In this document: positions 25,419 to 33,355 of the stretch, one piece after another
Numbering within the stretch: position 1 is the first letter of the stretch
Layout of the letters: every line of letters begins with the position of its first letter
From: Streptomyces sp. 840.1
GTDB lineage: Bacteria; Actinomycetota; Actinomycetes; Streptomycetales; Streptomycetaceae
NCBI RefSeq assembly: GCF_003751445.1
Contig: NZ_RJUU01000001.1
Span: 1,803,001-1,867,000 of the forward strand
Direction: 5' to 3'
Length of the DNA stretch: 64,000 bases
Made by a program: the position numbers and the translations under genes
The notes under the pieces: generated by a model
The model's input: only the letters and a program-made list of their open reading frames with translations
Databases searched by the model: none
Told to the model about the DNA's origin: nothing

Positions 25419-25874
25419 TCAGTGTGAGGGTTTTGAAGGCTTTGAAGCTGTATCGGCAGCACTGCCGTCGGCATTGAAGGGCGCATCCGAACCGGACGCA
25501 CTCCCCTCCTCGTCCCCGGGCCCGTCCTCGAACCCGTTCTCCTTGCGGAAGGAGGCGTAGATCTGCAGCAGCACGCTCTTCTGCCGCTCGTTGATCGACG
25601 GATCGGCCAGGATCACCGCCCGCGTCTCCAGCTCGTCCGGCTCCCGCTCGTCCAGGATCCCGGCCCGTACGTAGAGCGTCTCGGCGGAGATCCGCAGCGC
25701 CTTGGCGACCTGCTGCAGCACCTCGGCACTGGGCTTGCGCAGCCCGCGCTCGATCTGGCTGAGATAGGGATTGGACACCCCGGCGGCATCGGCGAGCTGC
25801 CGCAGCGACAGCTGCGCGGTGCGCCGCTGCTCACGCAGGTACTCGCCGAGACTGCCGACGTTGAGTGATGCCAT
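25419..25874 (-). CDS. XRE-family transcriptional regulator of the hbhA-like locus
   Basis: A 151-residue regulator starting at ATG 25874 (MASLNVGSLGEYLREQRRTA). The helix-turn-helix is at about 8-62 (LSLRQLADAAGVSNPYLSQIERG). A middle dimerisation region follows (SAETLYVRAGILDE...INERQKSVLLQIYASFRKEN), and an acidic Ser/Asp-rich tail ends the protein. It corresponds by order to Rv0474. A perfect 12-bp-arm palindrome 26 bp upstream of its start is very likely its own operator, implying autoregulation of the XRE-hbhA unit. Confidence 0.9.
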   Translation of the reverse strand: MASLNVGSLGEYLREQRRTAQLSLRQLADAAGVSNPYLSQIERGLRKPSAEVLQQVAKALRISAETLYVRAGILDEREPDELETRAVILADPSINERQKSVLLQIYASFRKENGFEDGPGDEEGSASGSDAPFNADGSAADTASKPSKPSH

Positions 25875-25900
25875 GCCCCGATGGTGGACCCTCGGCGCTA

Positions 25901-25928
25901 ACTTTTGCAAGCAGCCGCTTGCAAAAGT
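25901..25928. promoter_or_regulatory. Perfect palindromic operator upstream of the XRE-hbhA genes
   Basis: ACTTTTGCAAGC (25901-25912) and GCTTGCAAAAGT (25917-25928) form a perfect inverted repeat around AGCC, in an AT-richer promoter region. It is best explained as the binding site of the XRE regulator encoded just downstream. The inner TTGCAA half-sites also resemble those of Nur, but the 8-bp spacing differs. Confidence 0.7.
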
Positions 25929-26058
25929 GTTCCGAACCACTCGTACGGGCCTGTGCTCCAGTGACCGGTCAGGGATTCTGTGGATCAAAGAAGACGCGCG
26001 TACGGGCTGGTTCGCACTCCTATACTCGTGCGAGCTCATGGAGGGGGAGGTGGAGACG

Positions 26059-26529
26059 GTGAAGCTTGCCGAGGCACTGGCAGAACGTGCGGAAGCGACG
26101 CGCCGGGTAGAACAGTTGCGGGCGCGCGTCGTCAGCAGTGCGCGGTTCCAGGAGGGGGAGACTCCCGCCGAGGATGCCGCCCAGTTGCTGGCCGAGGCCG
26201 GTGATGTGCTGAGCGCTCTGGAAACGTTGATCCGACGGATCAACCGGACCAACGCCACCGTGGAGGTGAGCCCCGACGGCACGCTCACCGATGCGCTCGC
26301 CCGCCGGGATGTCCTGCGGTTGCGTCACTCCTTGGTCACTGCTGCGGCGGACGCGGCGGCGGGTAGCGGCGAGCGGGGATACGGCCGGCAGCTCCGGTCC
26401 GAGCTGATGATGCTTTCCGCACTTCCGGTAGCGGAACTGCGCGGTCAGGCGGATGTTCTCGCGCGGGAGATCCGCGAGGTCGATGTGCGGATCCAGCGTA
26501 CGAACTGGGAGGTGGACCTGCTGGACTGA
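26059..26529 (+). CDS. DIP1984 family protein (septicolysin-like annotation in some genomes)
   Basis: A 156-residue, mostly helical cytoplasmic protein. The GTG at 26059 (VKLAEALAERAEATRRVEQL) follows GGAGGTGGAG; an ATG at 26038 is an alternative. Two helical hairpins are separated by INRTNATVEVSPDGTLTDALARRDVLRLRH, and it ends in VDVRIQRTNWEVDLL, all typical of DIP1984 proteins. A TATACT -10-like element is at 26021. The stop codon lies inside a perfect hairpin (26521-26538), and a tRNA-like sequence follows directly. The family has no proven function; the neighbour suggests an RNA-related role. Confidence 0.88.
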   Translation: MKLAEALAERAEATRRVEQLRARVVSSARFQEGETPAEDAAQLLAEAGDVLSALETLIRRINRTNATVEVSPDGTLTDALARRDVLRLRHSLVTAAADAAAGSGERGYGRQLRSELMMLSALPVAELRGQADVLAREIREVDVRIQRTNWEVDLLD

Positions 26530-26545
26530 GCAGTCCAGCAGATCC

Positions 26546-26660
26546 GGGCGATGTGGAGCAGGTAGCAGCTTCGGAGGCGTGCACACACCGAGGGCCGGCG
26601 GTTTTCCGGTCCACTCCTGGCGCGTGAAGAGCAACGCGGGGGTTCGACTCCCCATCAACA
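26546..26660 (+). ncRNA. tRNA-like RNA directly downstream of the DIP1984 gene
   Basis: About 115 nt fold into parts of a tRNA cloverleaf. A D-arm-like hairpin is GAGC-AGGTAGCA-GCTT (26556-26571). An anticodon-arm-like hairpin has a 7-bp stem (26592-26598 with 26606-26612) and a 7-nt loop CGGTTTT. A variable arm is CGCGT/ACGCG (26621-26638). The T arm is GGGG-TTCGACT-CCCC (26639-26653) with a canonical T loop. GATG (26550-26553) can pair with CATC (26653-26656) as a short acceptor. The acceptor is imperfect, and extra sequence sits between the D and anticodon arms (a GGAG/CTCC pairing closes it), so it is not an ordinary tRNA. No CCA is encoded. Confidence 0.6.
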
Positions 26661-26840
26661 GTGCAGCTCAGCACGGCGTACAGGTAAAGGTGCACAGCAC
26701 ACAGCACATCACCACGTGCAGATCCGAAGCGGTGAGGGCGGGTTCGGGGCTTTCCACATCGCAGCACCACGGACAACCCAGTACTGGGCCGACGCTCCCG
26801 GGGCACGGGCACGGGCACGGGAAGTCGGCCGGGGGCGACC

Positions 26841-27731
26841 TCACTGCGTCGATTCCAGAATGCGGTCGAGTGTCCGGCGCCCCATGCGGCTCATCGTCGG
26901 ATTGCTCGCGACGTAGTACCAGACGAGACCCATCGCCTGCTGGAACGCCCAGGCCCTGCCGCGCTCCCACTCCAGGTCGTCACAGGCGAGCGCCCGCCGG
27001 AGCACTGCCCTGGGTCCCGGCCCCAACAGGTGCCAGGCTCCGACCAGATCCAGCGCCGGGTCGGCCGGGCCGAAGCCGCCGGTATCGAGTACGCCACCGA
27101 GCCGGTCTCCCGCGACCAGTACGTTGCCGGGAGTCAGGTCACCGTGGCTCATCACGTCGGCGCCGGTGCGCGGCAGCTCCCGGAAGTGGCTCCACAACCG
27201 GCGCAGCCGGGGCACGTCGAGCAGCCCCTCGCTCTCCTCGAAGCACTTCGCCATCCAGTCAGCGTGGTGGGCGAGAACGCCGCCACGGCCTTCGCCGCCG
27301 AAGTGGCGCCCCAGCGTCCCGGCGCCGCGCAGGGTTGCGATGAAGGAGGCGAGGTCCCTGGCGAACGCGTCCGACCCGCTCGGGTCGGCATCGAAGGCGA
27401 CCGTTCCCGGCAGCCATGTCTGGACCGACCACGGCATGGGGTAACCCGCCCCCGGCTCTCCCAGCGCGACGGGTTGCGGGGCGGGGAACCGGGACACCTG
27501 GGCCAGCTCCGCGCTCGACCGGGCCTCCTGTTCCAGAACCGCCAGCGCCTCGGCGGCATCGGCCGGCCGCAGTGGGAATCGCGCGGAGAGGTCGTTCCCG
27601 ATACGGAAGATGGCGTTGACCGTCCCGGTCGATGCCACGCGCCTGATCGGCTTGCCGCTCCACCGGGGGAACTGTTCCCGGATCAAGGCCGCGACGATCT
27701 CGGTGTTCACGTCCACCTGGTCATCGTGCAT
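26841..27731 (-). CDS. Aminoglycoside phosphotransferase (APH) family protein
   Basis: Predicted kinase of 296 residues. The ATG at 27731 (MHDDQVDVNTEIVAALI) is chosen because the 66 codons in frame before it are noncoding in character. The catalytic loop SHGDLTPGNVLV and the metal loop DTGGFGPADPALDLV are present. N-terminal IFRIGNDLSARFPLR contains the ATP-lobe strands, with Arg where a Lys is common. It matches APH proteins often annotated as macrolide or aminoglycoside kinases, but no resistance can be claimed. It is a single gene at the start of the accessory region. Confidence 0.85.
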   Translation of the reverse strand: MHDDQVDVNTEIVAALIREQFPRWSGKPIRRVASTGTVNAIFRIGNDLSARFPLRPADAAEALAVLEQEARSSAELAQVSRFPAPQPVALGEPGAGYPMPWSVQTWLPGTVAFDADPSGSDAFARDLASFIATLRGAGTLGRHFGGEGRGGVLAHHADWMAKCFEESEGLLDVPRLRRLWSHFRELPRTGADVMSHGDLTPGNVLVAGDRLGGVLDTGGFGPADPALDLVGAWHLLGPGPRAVLRRALACDDLEWERGRAWAFQQAMGLVWYYVASNPTMSRMGRRTLDRILESTQ

Positions 27732-28000
27732 GGTCAACCCCGCAGGCCCTTCGTCTGGTTGAGAACGCCGGATGCCGAGCGGGTCGTCCGGGACGTCGGC
27801 CGGTATTCCTGCGCCAGGGCCCGGATCGCGCCGGGACGGGACGCCGGGTCCCGGCGAACCGGCCTGCCTGCACGGTCCACCGCATGACTGACGGGTTCGA
27901 TGTCGCTCAGGCTCCGCGCGACGGGGCACCCGGCAGGGCGCGGCGCCCTGGGTACGCGGACACTCGGAGCTGCCGGAGCTGCCGGGCTTACCCCTGGCCC

Positions 28001-28534
28001 CTAATCGTCATCCTCCTCGTCTTCGTCGTCGTCCTCGTCCTCGTCGAAGGGATCGGCGTAGATCGACGACAGCGTCTCCTCGACCGGGTCGCCGACTTCG
28101 TCCTCGGTGAGGAGGATCCGGCGGAGCATGTTCAGCGGGTACAGATAGCTCTCCGGGTCGTCGGGGGCGCCGACGCAGGGGTGATCGAGCGCGGAGGTCT
28201 CCCCGGCAGCTCCGAAGAACGGCTCCAGCTCCCCGCTGACGATGTCGGGGACGTACTTCCACACCATCTTCCGGTGGCGGCAGAACACCTCTCCCACGTA
28301 CCAGATCGCGCCCTGGAAGAAGGGCGTCATGCGCTGGTCGGTGACCTCCTCCATGCTGCTCGCCGTCTGCCGGATCAGCTCGTCCAGGGCCTCCAGGGAG
28401 GCCGGGGTGAAGTCCAACGCGGTCGCGAAGGCGATCTGTTCGGCCCATCCCTCGTGGGCGTCCCGGCGCTCGTCCATCCACCTGAGCAGGCCGGGGTGCC
28501 GGGTCGGGTCGTACGTCTCGTCAGGTTCGGTCAT
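28001..28534 (-). CDS. Hypothetical cytoplasmic protein with a poly-acidic C terminus
   Basis: A 177-residue protein; ATG 28534 (MTEPDETYDPTRHPG) is preferred over one eight codons upstream. The body is helical (LEALDELIRQTASSMEEVTD) with a WYVGEVFCRHRKMVWKYVP segment. The last 16 residues are almost all Asp/Glu, encoded by a visible GA-rich tract. I do not recognise the family. Size, acidity and position beside a large surface protein would fit an immunity protein, but that is only inference. Confidence 0.7.
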   Translation of the reverse strand: MTEPDETYDPTRHPGLLRWMDERRDAHEGWAEQIAFATALDFTPASLEALDELIRQTASSMEEVTDQRMTPFFQGAIWYVGEVFCRHRKMVWKYVPDIVSGELEPFFGAAGETSALDHPCVGAPDDPESYLYPLNMLRRILLTEDEVGDPVEETLSSIYADPFDEDEDDDEDEEDDD

Positions 28535-28728
28535 GCCGACGACGGTATCGCCAACCACGCGCGCAGAGCTGCTGAATTGGCGCTCGAAACGCCCAACAAC
28601 CCCTTGTGCAGGCGGCGTTGACAGCCCCTAGTGTGTTGAACGGCGGTCGGCTAAAGCTGACACGGGGGCCCGACCAGCCGCCCGCCCGAAACACCCAGGT
28701 CCCATGGCCCCCACGACCAGGGACACGT

Positions 28729-31128
28729 ATGCGAACACAGTTATCCATCCGTACCCGGCTCCGGCGACGCCTGGCTTCCTGCCTCGCGGTCACCTCGGCG
28801 GTCGGGATGATGCTCGTCGGCGTCACCGGCACCGCGAACGCGGCGCCCGGCGACTACGCCAAGGTCACGTCCGGCGGACGCTGCGACAAGATGCACCTCG
28901 GCAAGACGCTCCCCCGCACCCCGGACAACTCCGGAGCTCCCACCGGTCAGCAGCACTGGGTCAAGGGCGGCGCGGACGAGGAGTACTACTTCAACCTCGA
29001 GTTCAAGGGCTTCGAGAACGTCCCCGCGCCGACCCGCGCCGACCTGAACAGCGTCGGGAACACCGACGCGGACGTCAAGAAGTGGGATTCCGCCTATCGC
29101 ACGTCGCGGAACCCCGAGGACATGAAGCGCGCCATCTGGTCCCGCTACGCCCGCTACATCCAGGGCAAGCCGTCCCCGAAGGCGTTCAAGTCGTGGGTGC
29201 CGCAGAACCTGATCGGCGCCCAGCACTCCCGGGAGAAGGGGGGCGTCTTCGAGCGGAAGGCCGTCCAGGACTTCAACCTCGTCGGCCCCGACTGGCAGTG
29301 CGAAGTGAAGGTCGAGATCTTCGACAGGAACGGCAACAAGATCGCGTCCCGGCGTTACGACGCCTACAACCAGCGCACCGGCGAACTGGGCGAGTTCAAG
29401 GCCGACGGCAAGCGGAAGACCAGCCAGTTCAAGAACGACAAGATCATCCTTCGCCACCGGGACGCGAAGTACGACTTCACGAAGTCAAAGTTCACCATGT
29501 TCGCCGGGGAGAAGCCCAACAGGGCCACCACCAGGGAGTACGCGGCGGAGAACGCCAAGCTCCGCGCCGAACGGGGCTCGGGCAACAACCCGATCCGGAT
29601 CGCGGAGCGGCGGGCGACGGCCAAGGGGCTGTGGCCGCAGACGAAGTACACCAAGACCTACCCGGTCTTCAACCCTCGCCCGAACACCGGCACCCAGGGC
29701 CCGATCAACTCCACGGCCTACGACTCCGGGAGGAACCCGGCGCAGGCGCGGCAGATCCAGAACCAGTACAACCAGATGAACACCCGCGGCGCCCTCGGCC
29801 GGGGCCCCGGCGGCGTCGACTTCTCCACCCTGGAGCTCCAGTACGTCGGCAGCCCCGTCAAGGGCAAAGGGCTGGACTACAGCATGAAGGCCGACTTCAT
29901 GCCCGACGAGGACAACAACCCCGGCTGGGGCGGGCAGGCCAAGCTCGAACTGGCCTCGGACGCCCTGTTCACCTGGCTGGCCCTCACCCCCGACCGGCAG
30001 TGGGTGAACCTGAATCCGGACCAGCCGGACAAGATCATGGACAAGGGGTTCGGGGGGACCGACGCCGGACGCGTCCTCCTGGAGGCCGACATGGAGATGA
30101 AGCGGGACTTCTCCCGCGCCATGGACCCCAAGAAGTCCCCCGGCAAGGAGTTCATGAACGCCGCCCCCAAGGTGGACGGGGTGCCGTGCTGGGGATCCGG
30201 CCGCAACTGGATCGTGCCCGGCCGGGCGAAGGTCCGCGAGCAGGACGGCGGCATCTACATCCTCGACGCCCCGCTCAAGCTCAACCACGCGGCGATGGAC
30301 TTCGACACCCCTGTTCAGGGCGAGGACTGCTCGAAGAAGCTCAGCAAGGCGGAGAACGAGCGCAGCCACGAGCTGATCACCCAGTACCTCGTTCCGCACG
30401 TGGAGAAGCAGGTCAACACCGAGAAGAAGTACGCCGACCTGCGCCGCGTCTACAAGTCCCGGGTGGCCGCCGAGTGGATCCGGCAGCAGGACGCCAAGAA
30501 GGCCACCGACTTCCGGCCCATCATCAACAGCAACAGCCTCAAGCGGTGGCCGCTGCGGGGTGAGAACGCCGACTGGGACAGCCGCACCGTGTGGAAGGAG
30601 ATGGTGAAGTCCTTCACCGAGGGCGACTTCACCTACGAGTGGCCCCTCGGCGACGGACGGGTCTACACCTTCTTCGTCGGCGGCGTCGACTTCTCCAAGG
30701 CCCCCAAGCGCAACGTCACCCCTGCGGAGTTCCAGCTCCAGCACCGGCGCCTTCCGCAGACGACGAAGGACAGCGTGCGGGCGCAGACCTCCGAGCGGGA
30801 CGCCGAGGTGACGTTGCTCGGCGGGAGCGGGTCCGCGAAGACCGACGGCGGCAAGCCCGACCCCACGCCGTCCCCCACGGACACGGGGAAGCCGACGCCG
30901 ACGGACGCCCCGTCGACTCCGGCGCCGGATCCCACCACCCCGGGCCCCGGCGACACCCCCAAGCCGACCCAGCCCACGGCGAAGGACCCTGACGGCAACC
31001 TCGCCCACACCGGGTCGGATGTCCCGGTCGGCCTGATCAGCGCCATCGCGGCCGCCGCCGTCGTGGCGGGCGGAGCACTGGCGTGGTGGATGCGCCGGCG
31101 CAAGGCGGACACCACCAGCACCAGCTGA
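28729..31128 (+). CDS. Large sortase-anchored surface protein of unknown fold
   Basis: A 799-residue exported protein. The start ATG at 28729 (MRTQLSIRTRLRRRLA) gives a proper signal peptide with cleavage after ANA (residue 38). The folded body (about 40-690) has no motif I recognise. It holds conserved-looking stretches such as EEYYFNLEFKGFENVP, ERKAVQDFNLVGPDWQCEVK and SHELITQYLVPHVEKQVN. Its composition (many Lys/Asn/Tyr) differs from the neighbours. A Pro/Thr/Asp wall spacer (about 700-755) precedes LAHTG (758-762), a membrane helix and RRRK, the class E sortase signal used in Streptomyces. Confidence 0.85.
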   Translation: MRTQLSIRTRLRRRLASCLAVTSAVGMMLVGVTGTANAAPGDYAKVTSGGRCDKMHLGKTLPRTPDNSGAPTGQQHWVKGGADEEYYFNLEFKGFENVPAPTRADLNSVGNTDADVKKWDSAYRTSRNPEDMKRAIWSRYARYIQGKPSPKAFKSWVPQNLIGAQHSREKGGVFERKAVQDFNLVGPDWQCEVKVEIFDRNGNKIASRRYDAYNQRTGELGEFKADGKRKTSQFKNDKIILRHRDAKYDFTKSKFTMFAGEKPNRATTREYAAENAKLRAERGSGNNPIRIAERRATAKGLWPQTKYTKTYPVFNPRPNTGTQGPINSTAYDSGRNPAQARQIQNQYNQMNTRGALGRGPGGVDFSTLELQYVGSPVKGKGLDYSMKADFMPDEDNNPGWGGQAKLELASDALFTWLALTPDRQWVNLNPDQPDKIMDKGFGGTDAGRVLLEADMEMKRDFSRAMDPKKSPGKEFMNAAPKVDGVPCWGSGRNWIVPGRAKVREQDGGIYILDAPLKLNHAAMDFDTPVQGEDCSKKLSKAENERSHELITQYLVPHVEKQVNTEKKYADLRRVYKSRVAAEWIRQQDAKKATDFRPIINSNSLKRWPLRGENADWDSRTVWKEMVKSFTEGDFTYEWPLGDGRVYTFFVGGVDFSKAPKRNVTPAEFQLQHRRLPQTTKDSVRAQTSERDAEVTLLGGSGSAKTDGGKPDPTPSPTDTGKPTPTDAPSTPAPDPTTPGPGDTPKPTQPTAKDPDGNLAHTGSDVPVGLISAIAAAAVVAGGALAWWMRRRKADTTSTS

Positions 31129-31161
31129 CACCAACCCGCGTTCGCGGCTGCGTCTGTTGCC

Positions 31162-31206
31162 GTTACGGCTGTCGCTGTTACGGCTGTCGCTGTTGCGGCG
31201 GCTGCG
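31162..31206. repeat. 15-bp tandem repeat downstream of the surface protein gene
   Basis: GTTACGGCTGTCGCT occurs twice exactly (31162-31176, 31177-31191) and a third time with changes (31192-31206), in noncoding DNA. Confidence 0.85.
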
Positions 31207-31254
31207 GCTGCGGGCGGCCCCGATGGCGCAGCGGTCGCCGCGCGGAGCGTAGGC

Positions 31255-31295
31255 GGAAGGCGGTGCCACCGGCTCGACCGGTGACACCGCCTTCC
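31255..31295. terminator. Bidirectional terminator between the surface protein and DUF6000 genes
   Basis: GGAAGGCGGTG (31255-31265) pairs perfectly with CACCGCCTTCC (31285-31295); an inner ACCGG/CCGGT pairing extends the stem. It lies between two convergent genes. Confidence 0.85.
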
Positions 31296-31366
31296 TGCGC
31301 GTCCTGGCGGTTTCCCGGGCGGATGCGTGTGGCCGCCGTCATGCGGGACGGCCGTGGGGCCCGCGG

Positions 31367-31978
31367 TCATCGCAGTCCGACGCATTCGTCGGCCAAGGCG
31401 CAGAGCCGGCGGATCAGGCTCACGTACCCGGCGGGGTCCGTGGCGGGCCGCGCATGGGGCGCCGCATCGAGCCACTCGTGCCACAGGCCGCCCGGGGCCA
31501 GGAACGGGGCGGCATGGTCCGCCCCGAGGTTCAGGCCGGTGAACACGAGGGCGCCCATGACCACGGGCTGGTCGTAGCCGAGGTCGGGGCGGCGGAGGTA
31601 GCGGTCGAGGTAGGCCGCGAGCAGCTCGGCGTCACGCGGTGTGCCGAAGCGGGCCAGGGACACGCAGTACGCCAGACCCGCGCAGCAGACCGCACTGGCC
31701 AGCAGGAGCTCCCCGAGGCGCTCACGGAATTCGGTCCGGTCGGAGACCGCGATGAGCCATGCGGCGGTCCTCCGCTCGCGCCATCCCCCCTCCAGGAGCC
31801 TGTCGATTTCGTGCGGGGTGACGCGTCCCGCGTCGCTCCCGAGATCTCGCACGAAACGGTCGCGCTCAGGGCCGTCCAGACGCAGCGCGCTGCCGCCGAG
31901 TCTCAGGTAGCGCCGCTCCGGCGTGACGTAGCGGCGTACCAGGGACCGCAGTTCGGTGTCCTCGTGGGCATGTCTCAT
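31367..31978 (-). CDS. DUF6000 family protein
   Basis: A 203-residue cytoplasmic protein. ATG 31978 (MRHAHEDTELRSLVRRYV) follows AGGA; a GTG at 32002 is the alternative. It shows the DUF6000 signature: RYLRLGGSALRL, EIDRLLEGGWRERRTAAWLIA, FRERLGELLLASAVCCAGLAYC, ARFGTPRDAELLAAYLDRYL. The family is helical-repeat-like and has no assigned function. It is often a lone gene in streptomycetes. Here it faces the sortase-anchored protein. Confidence 0.85.
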   Translation of the reverse strand: MRHAHEDTELRSLVRRYVTPERRYLRLGGSALRLDGPERDRFVRDLGSDAGRVTPHEIDRLLEGGWRERRTAAWLIAVSDRTEFRERLGELLLASAVCCAGLAYCVSLARFGTPRDAELLAAYLDRYLRRPDLGYDQPVVMGALVFTGLNLGADHAAPFLAPGGLWHEWLDAAPHARPATDPAGYVSLIRRLCALADECVGLR

Positions 31979-32004
31979 CGCCCGATCCTGGCTCTCCGGC
32001 ACGT

Positions 32005-32067
32005 CACCGGGCCAGCCCTTTGCCCACGTCGTGCATCACCGGGCCGGCCCCTTCCCCACGTCGTGCA
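32005..32067. repeat. Imperfect 31-bp tandem duplication at the end of an MFS gene
   Basis: Copy one (32005-32035) and copy two (32037-32067) share CACCGGGCC.GCCC.TT.CCCACGTCGTGCA with about three changes. Copy two encodes the last residues of the MFS protein (HDVGKGPAR); copy one lies just beyond its stop codon. It looks like a local slippage event. Confidence 0.8.
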
Positions 32068-33250
32068 GGGGGCCGGGGCCCCGCCGGTCCGGGAGCCGCC
32101 GGGCCGCTGCCCACACGGCCAGGGCGGCGAGGGCGTAGGCGGCGCCGAGCAGGCAGGAGGCCGGCCAGCCCTCGGCGGCGTAGGCCCAGGTCGTGGTGGT
32201 GGCGCCGAGGGCGGAGCCGAGCGAGTAGAAGGCCATGTAGGCGCCGATGACGGTGCTGGAGCGTTCGGGGTGCGCGGCGGTGAGGAGGTGCTGGTTGCTC
32301 ACGTGGACGGCCTGGACGGCGAAGTCGAGCAGCACGACGCCCGTGAGGAGCGGCCACAGGCTCGGGGCCGTCCGGGCGGTGAGGGCCCAGGACACGGCCA
32401 GCAGCGCCAGCGACCAGCCGGTGACGGCCTGGGCGCGCCCCGCGTCGGCCCAGACGCCCGCCCGCGCGGCGGCCACCGCGCCGATCAGGCCGGCCAGGCC
32501 GAACAGCCCGATGGCCGCCGTACCGAAGTGCCACGGCGCGGCCCCCAGCGGCAGGGCCAGCCCGCTCCACAGCGTGCCGAAGGAGGCGAACAGGAAGAAC
32601 GCGATCAGCCCTCGGCCTAGGAGGAGGCGGTCGGTGGCGACGAGACGCCCCGCGCCGGCCAGGACGTCCCGGTAACGGGCCCGCGCCGGACGGGTGTCGG
32701 GGTGCAGTGTCACGTGGGCGAGCAGGGCGAGCGCGAGGCAGAGCGCCGCGAGTACGGCGTAGACGGCCCGCCACCCGAGGCTGTCGCCGAGTACGCCCGC
32801 GAGCAGACGGACGCCGAGGATCCCGAGCACCACGCCCGAGGTGACCGTGCCGATGTTGCGGCCTCGCTCCCCTGCGGGCGAGGTGGCCGCGACGTAGGCG
32901 ACCGTGATCTGCACGACCACCGCGAACAGGCCGGCGAGCGCCAGGCCGGCCCCGGCGGTCGCCGCGCCGGGCGCGAGGGACGTGATCGCCGCTCCCGTAC
33001 CGGTGAGGACCAGGTGCCCGACGATCAGCCTGCGCCGGTCGAATACGTCCCCGAGGGGCACCAGCAGGACGAGCCCGGCGAAGTAGCCGAGCTGGCCGGC
33101 GGCGACCAGCCGCCCCAGCGCCGGCCCGGCAAGCCCGAGGTCGCTGCCTGCGGACTCCAGCACCGGCTGGATGGCGTAGATCGTGGACACCGCCACCGCG
33201 CACACCGCCGCCAGGACGAATCGCCGGCCGTTCGTCATCGTTGACGGCAT
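32036..33250 (-). CDS. MFS transporter (YnfM/DHA1-like)
   Basis: A 404-residue, 12-helix transporter. ATG 33250 gives MPSTMTNGRRFVLAAVCAVAVSTIYAIQPVL; longer frames run through the divergent HxlR gene and are not coding. The MFS loop motif is LVPLGDVFDRRRLIVG, and VTSGVVLGILGVRLLAGVLGD matches motif C of antiporters. It is divergent from an HxlR regulator with an operator pair between them, so drug- or metabolite-induced efflux is the likely role. Substrate unknown. Confidence 0.88.
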   Translation of the reverse strand: MPSTMTNGRRFVLAAVCAVAVSTIYAIQPVLESAGSDLGLAGPALGRLVAAGQLGYFAGLVLLVPLGDVFDRRRLIVGHLVLTGTGAAITSLAPGAATAGAGLALAGLFAVVVQITVAYVAATSPAGERGRNIGTVTSGVVLGILGVRLLAGVLGDSLGWRAVYAVLAALCLALALLAHVTLHPDTRPARARYRDVLAGAGRLVATDRLLLGRGLIAFFLFASFGTLWSGLALPLGAAPWHFGTAAIGLFGLAGLIGAVAAARAGVWADAGRAQAVTGWSLALLAVSWALTARTAPSLWPLLTGVVLLDFAVQAVHVSNQHLLTAAHPERSSTVIGAYMAFYSLGSALGATTTTWAYAAEGWPASCLLGAAYALAALAVWAAARRLPDRRGPGPLHDVGKGPAR

Positions 33251-33265
33251 GCCGCCCACCCCTCG

Positions 33266-33337
33266 ATTGGTTTTAATATGCAACCAATGGAGAGTAAGGC
33301 GTCCCGGCGTGAGGCACAATGGTTTCAATCTGCAACT
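33266..33337. promoter_or_regulatory. Two similar operators between an MFS gene and an HxlR regulator gene
   Basis: ATTGGTT (33266-33272) and AACCAAT (33282-33288) form a perfect inverted repeat around TTAATATGC. The same core, GGTTTTAATATGCAACC (33269-33285), recurs as GGTTTCAATCTGCAACT (33321-33337), 52 bp away and next to the HxlR start. Two related sites, one near each divergent start, fit binding by the HxlR protein. Confidence 0.65.
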
Positions 33338-33355
33338 CACGCGAGGGAGGGTCCG

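Noticed and set aside
25901..25928. Nur operator upstream of the XRE gene
   Set aside because: The TTGCAA half-sites are similar, but spacing is 8 bp and the perfect arms extend to 12 bp; autoregulation by the adjacent XRE protein explains it better.
26588..26660. A standard tRNA gene
   Set aside because: The T arm is canonical, but no 7-bp acceptor, no proper anticodon loop with T33 and no usual length are found; it was recorded as tRNA-like instead.
29485..31287. A 600-codon minus-strand frame opposite the surface protein gene
   Set aside because: Its product is Val/Gly/Leu/Asp-rich without domains, while the plus strand has a signal peptide, body and sortase anchor.
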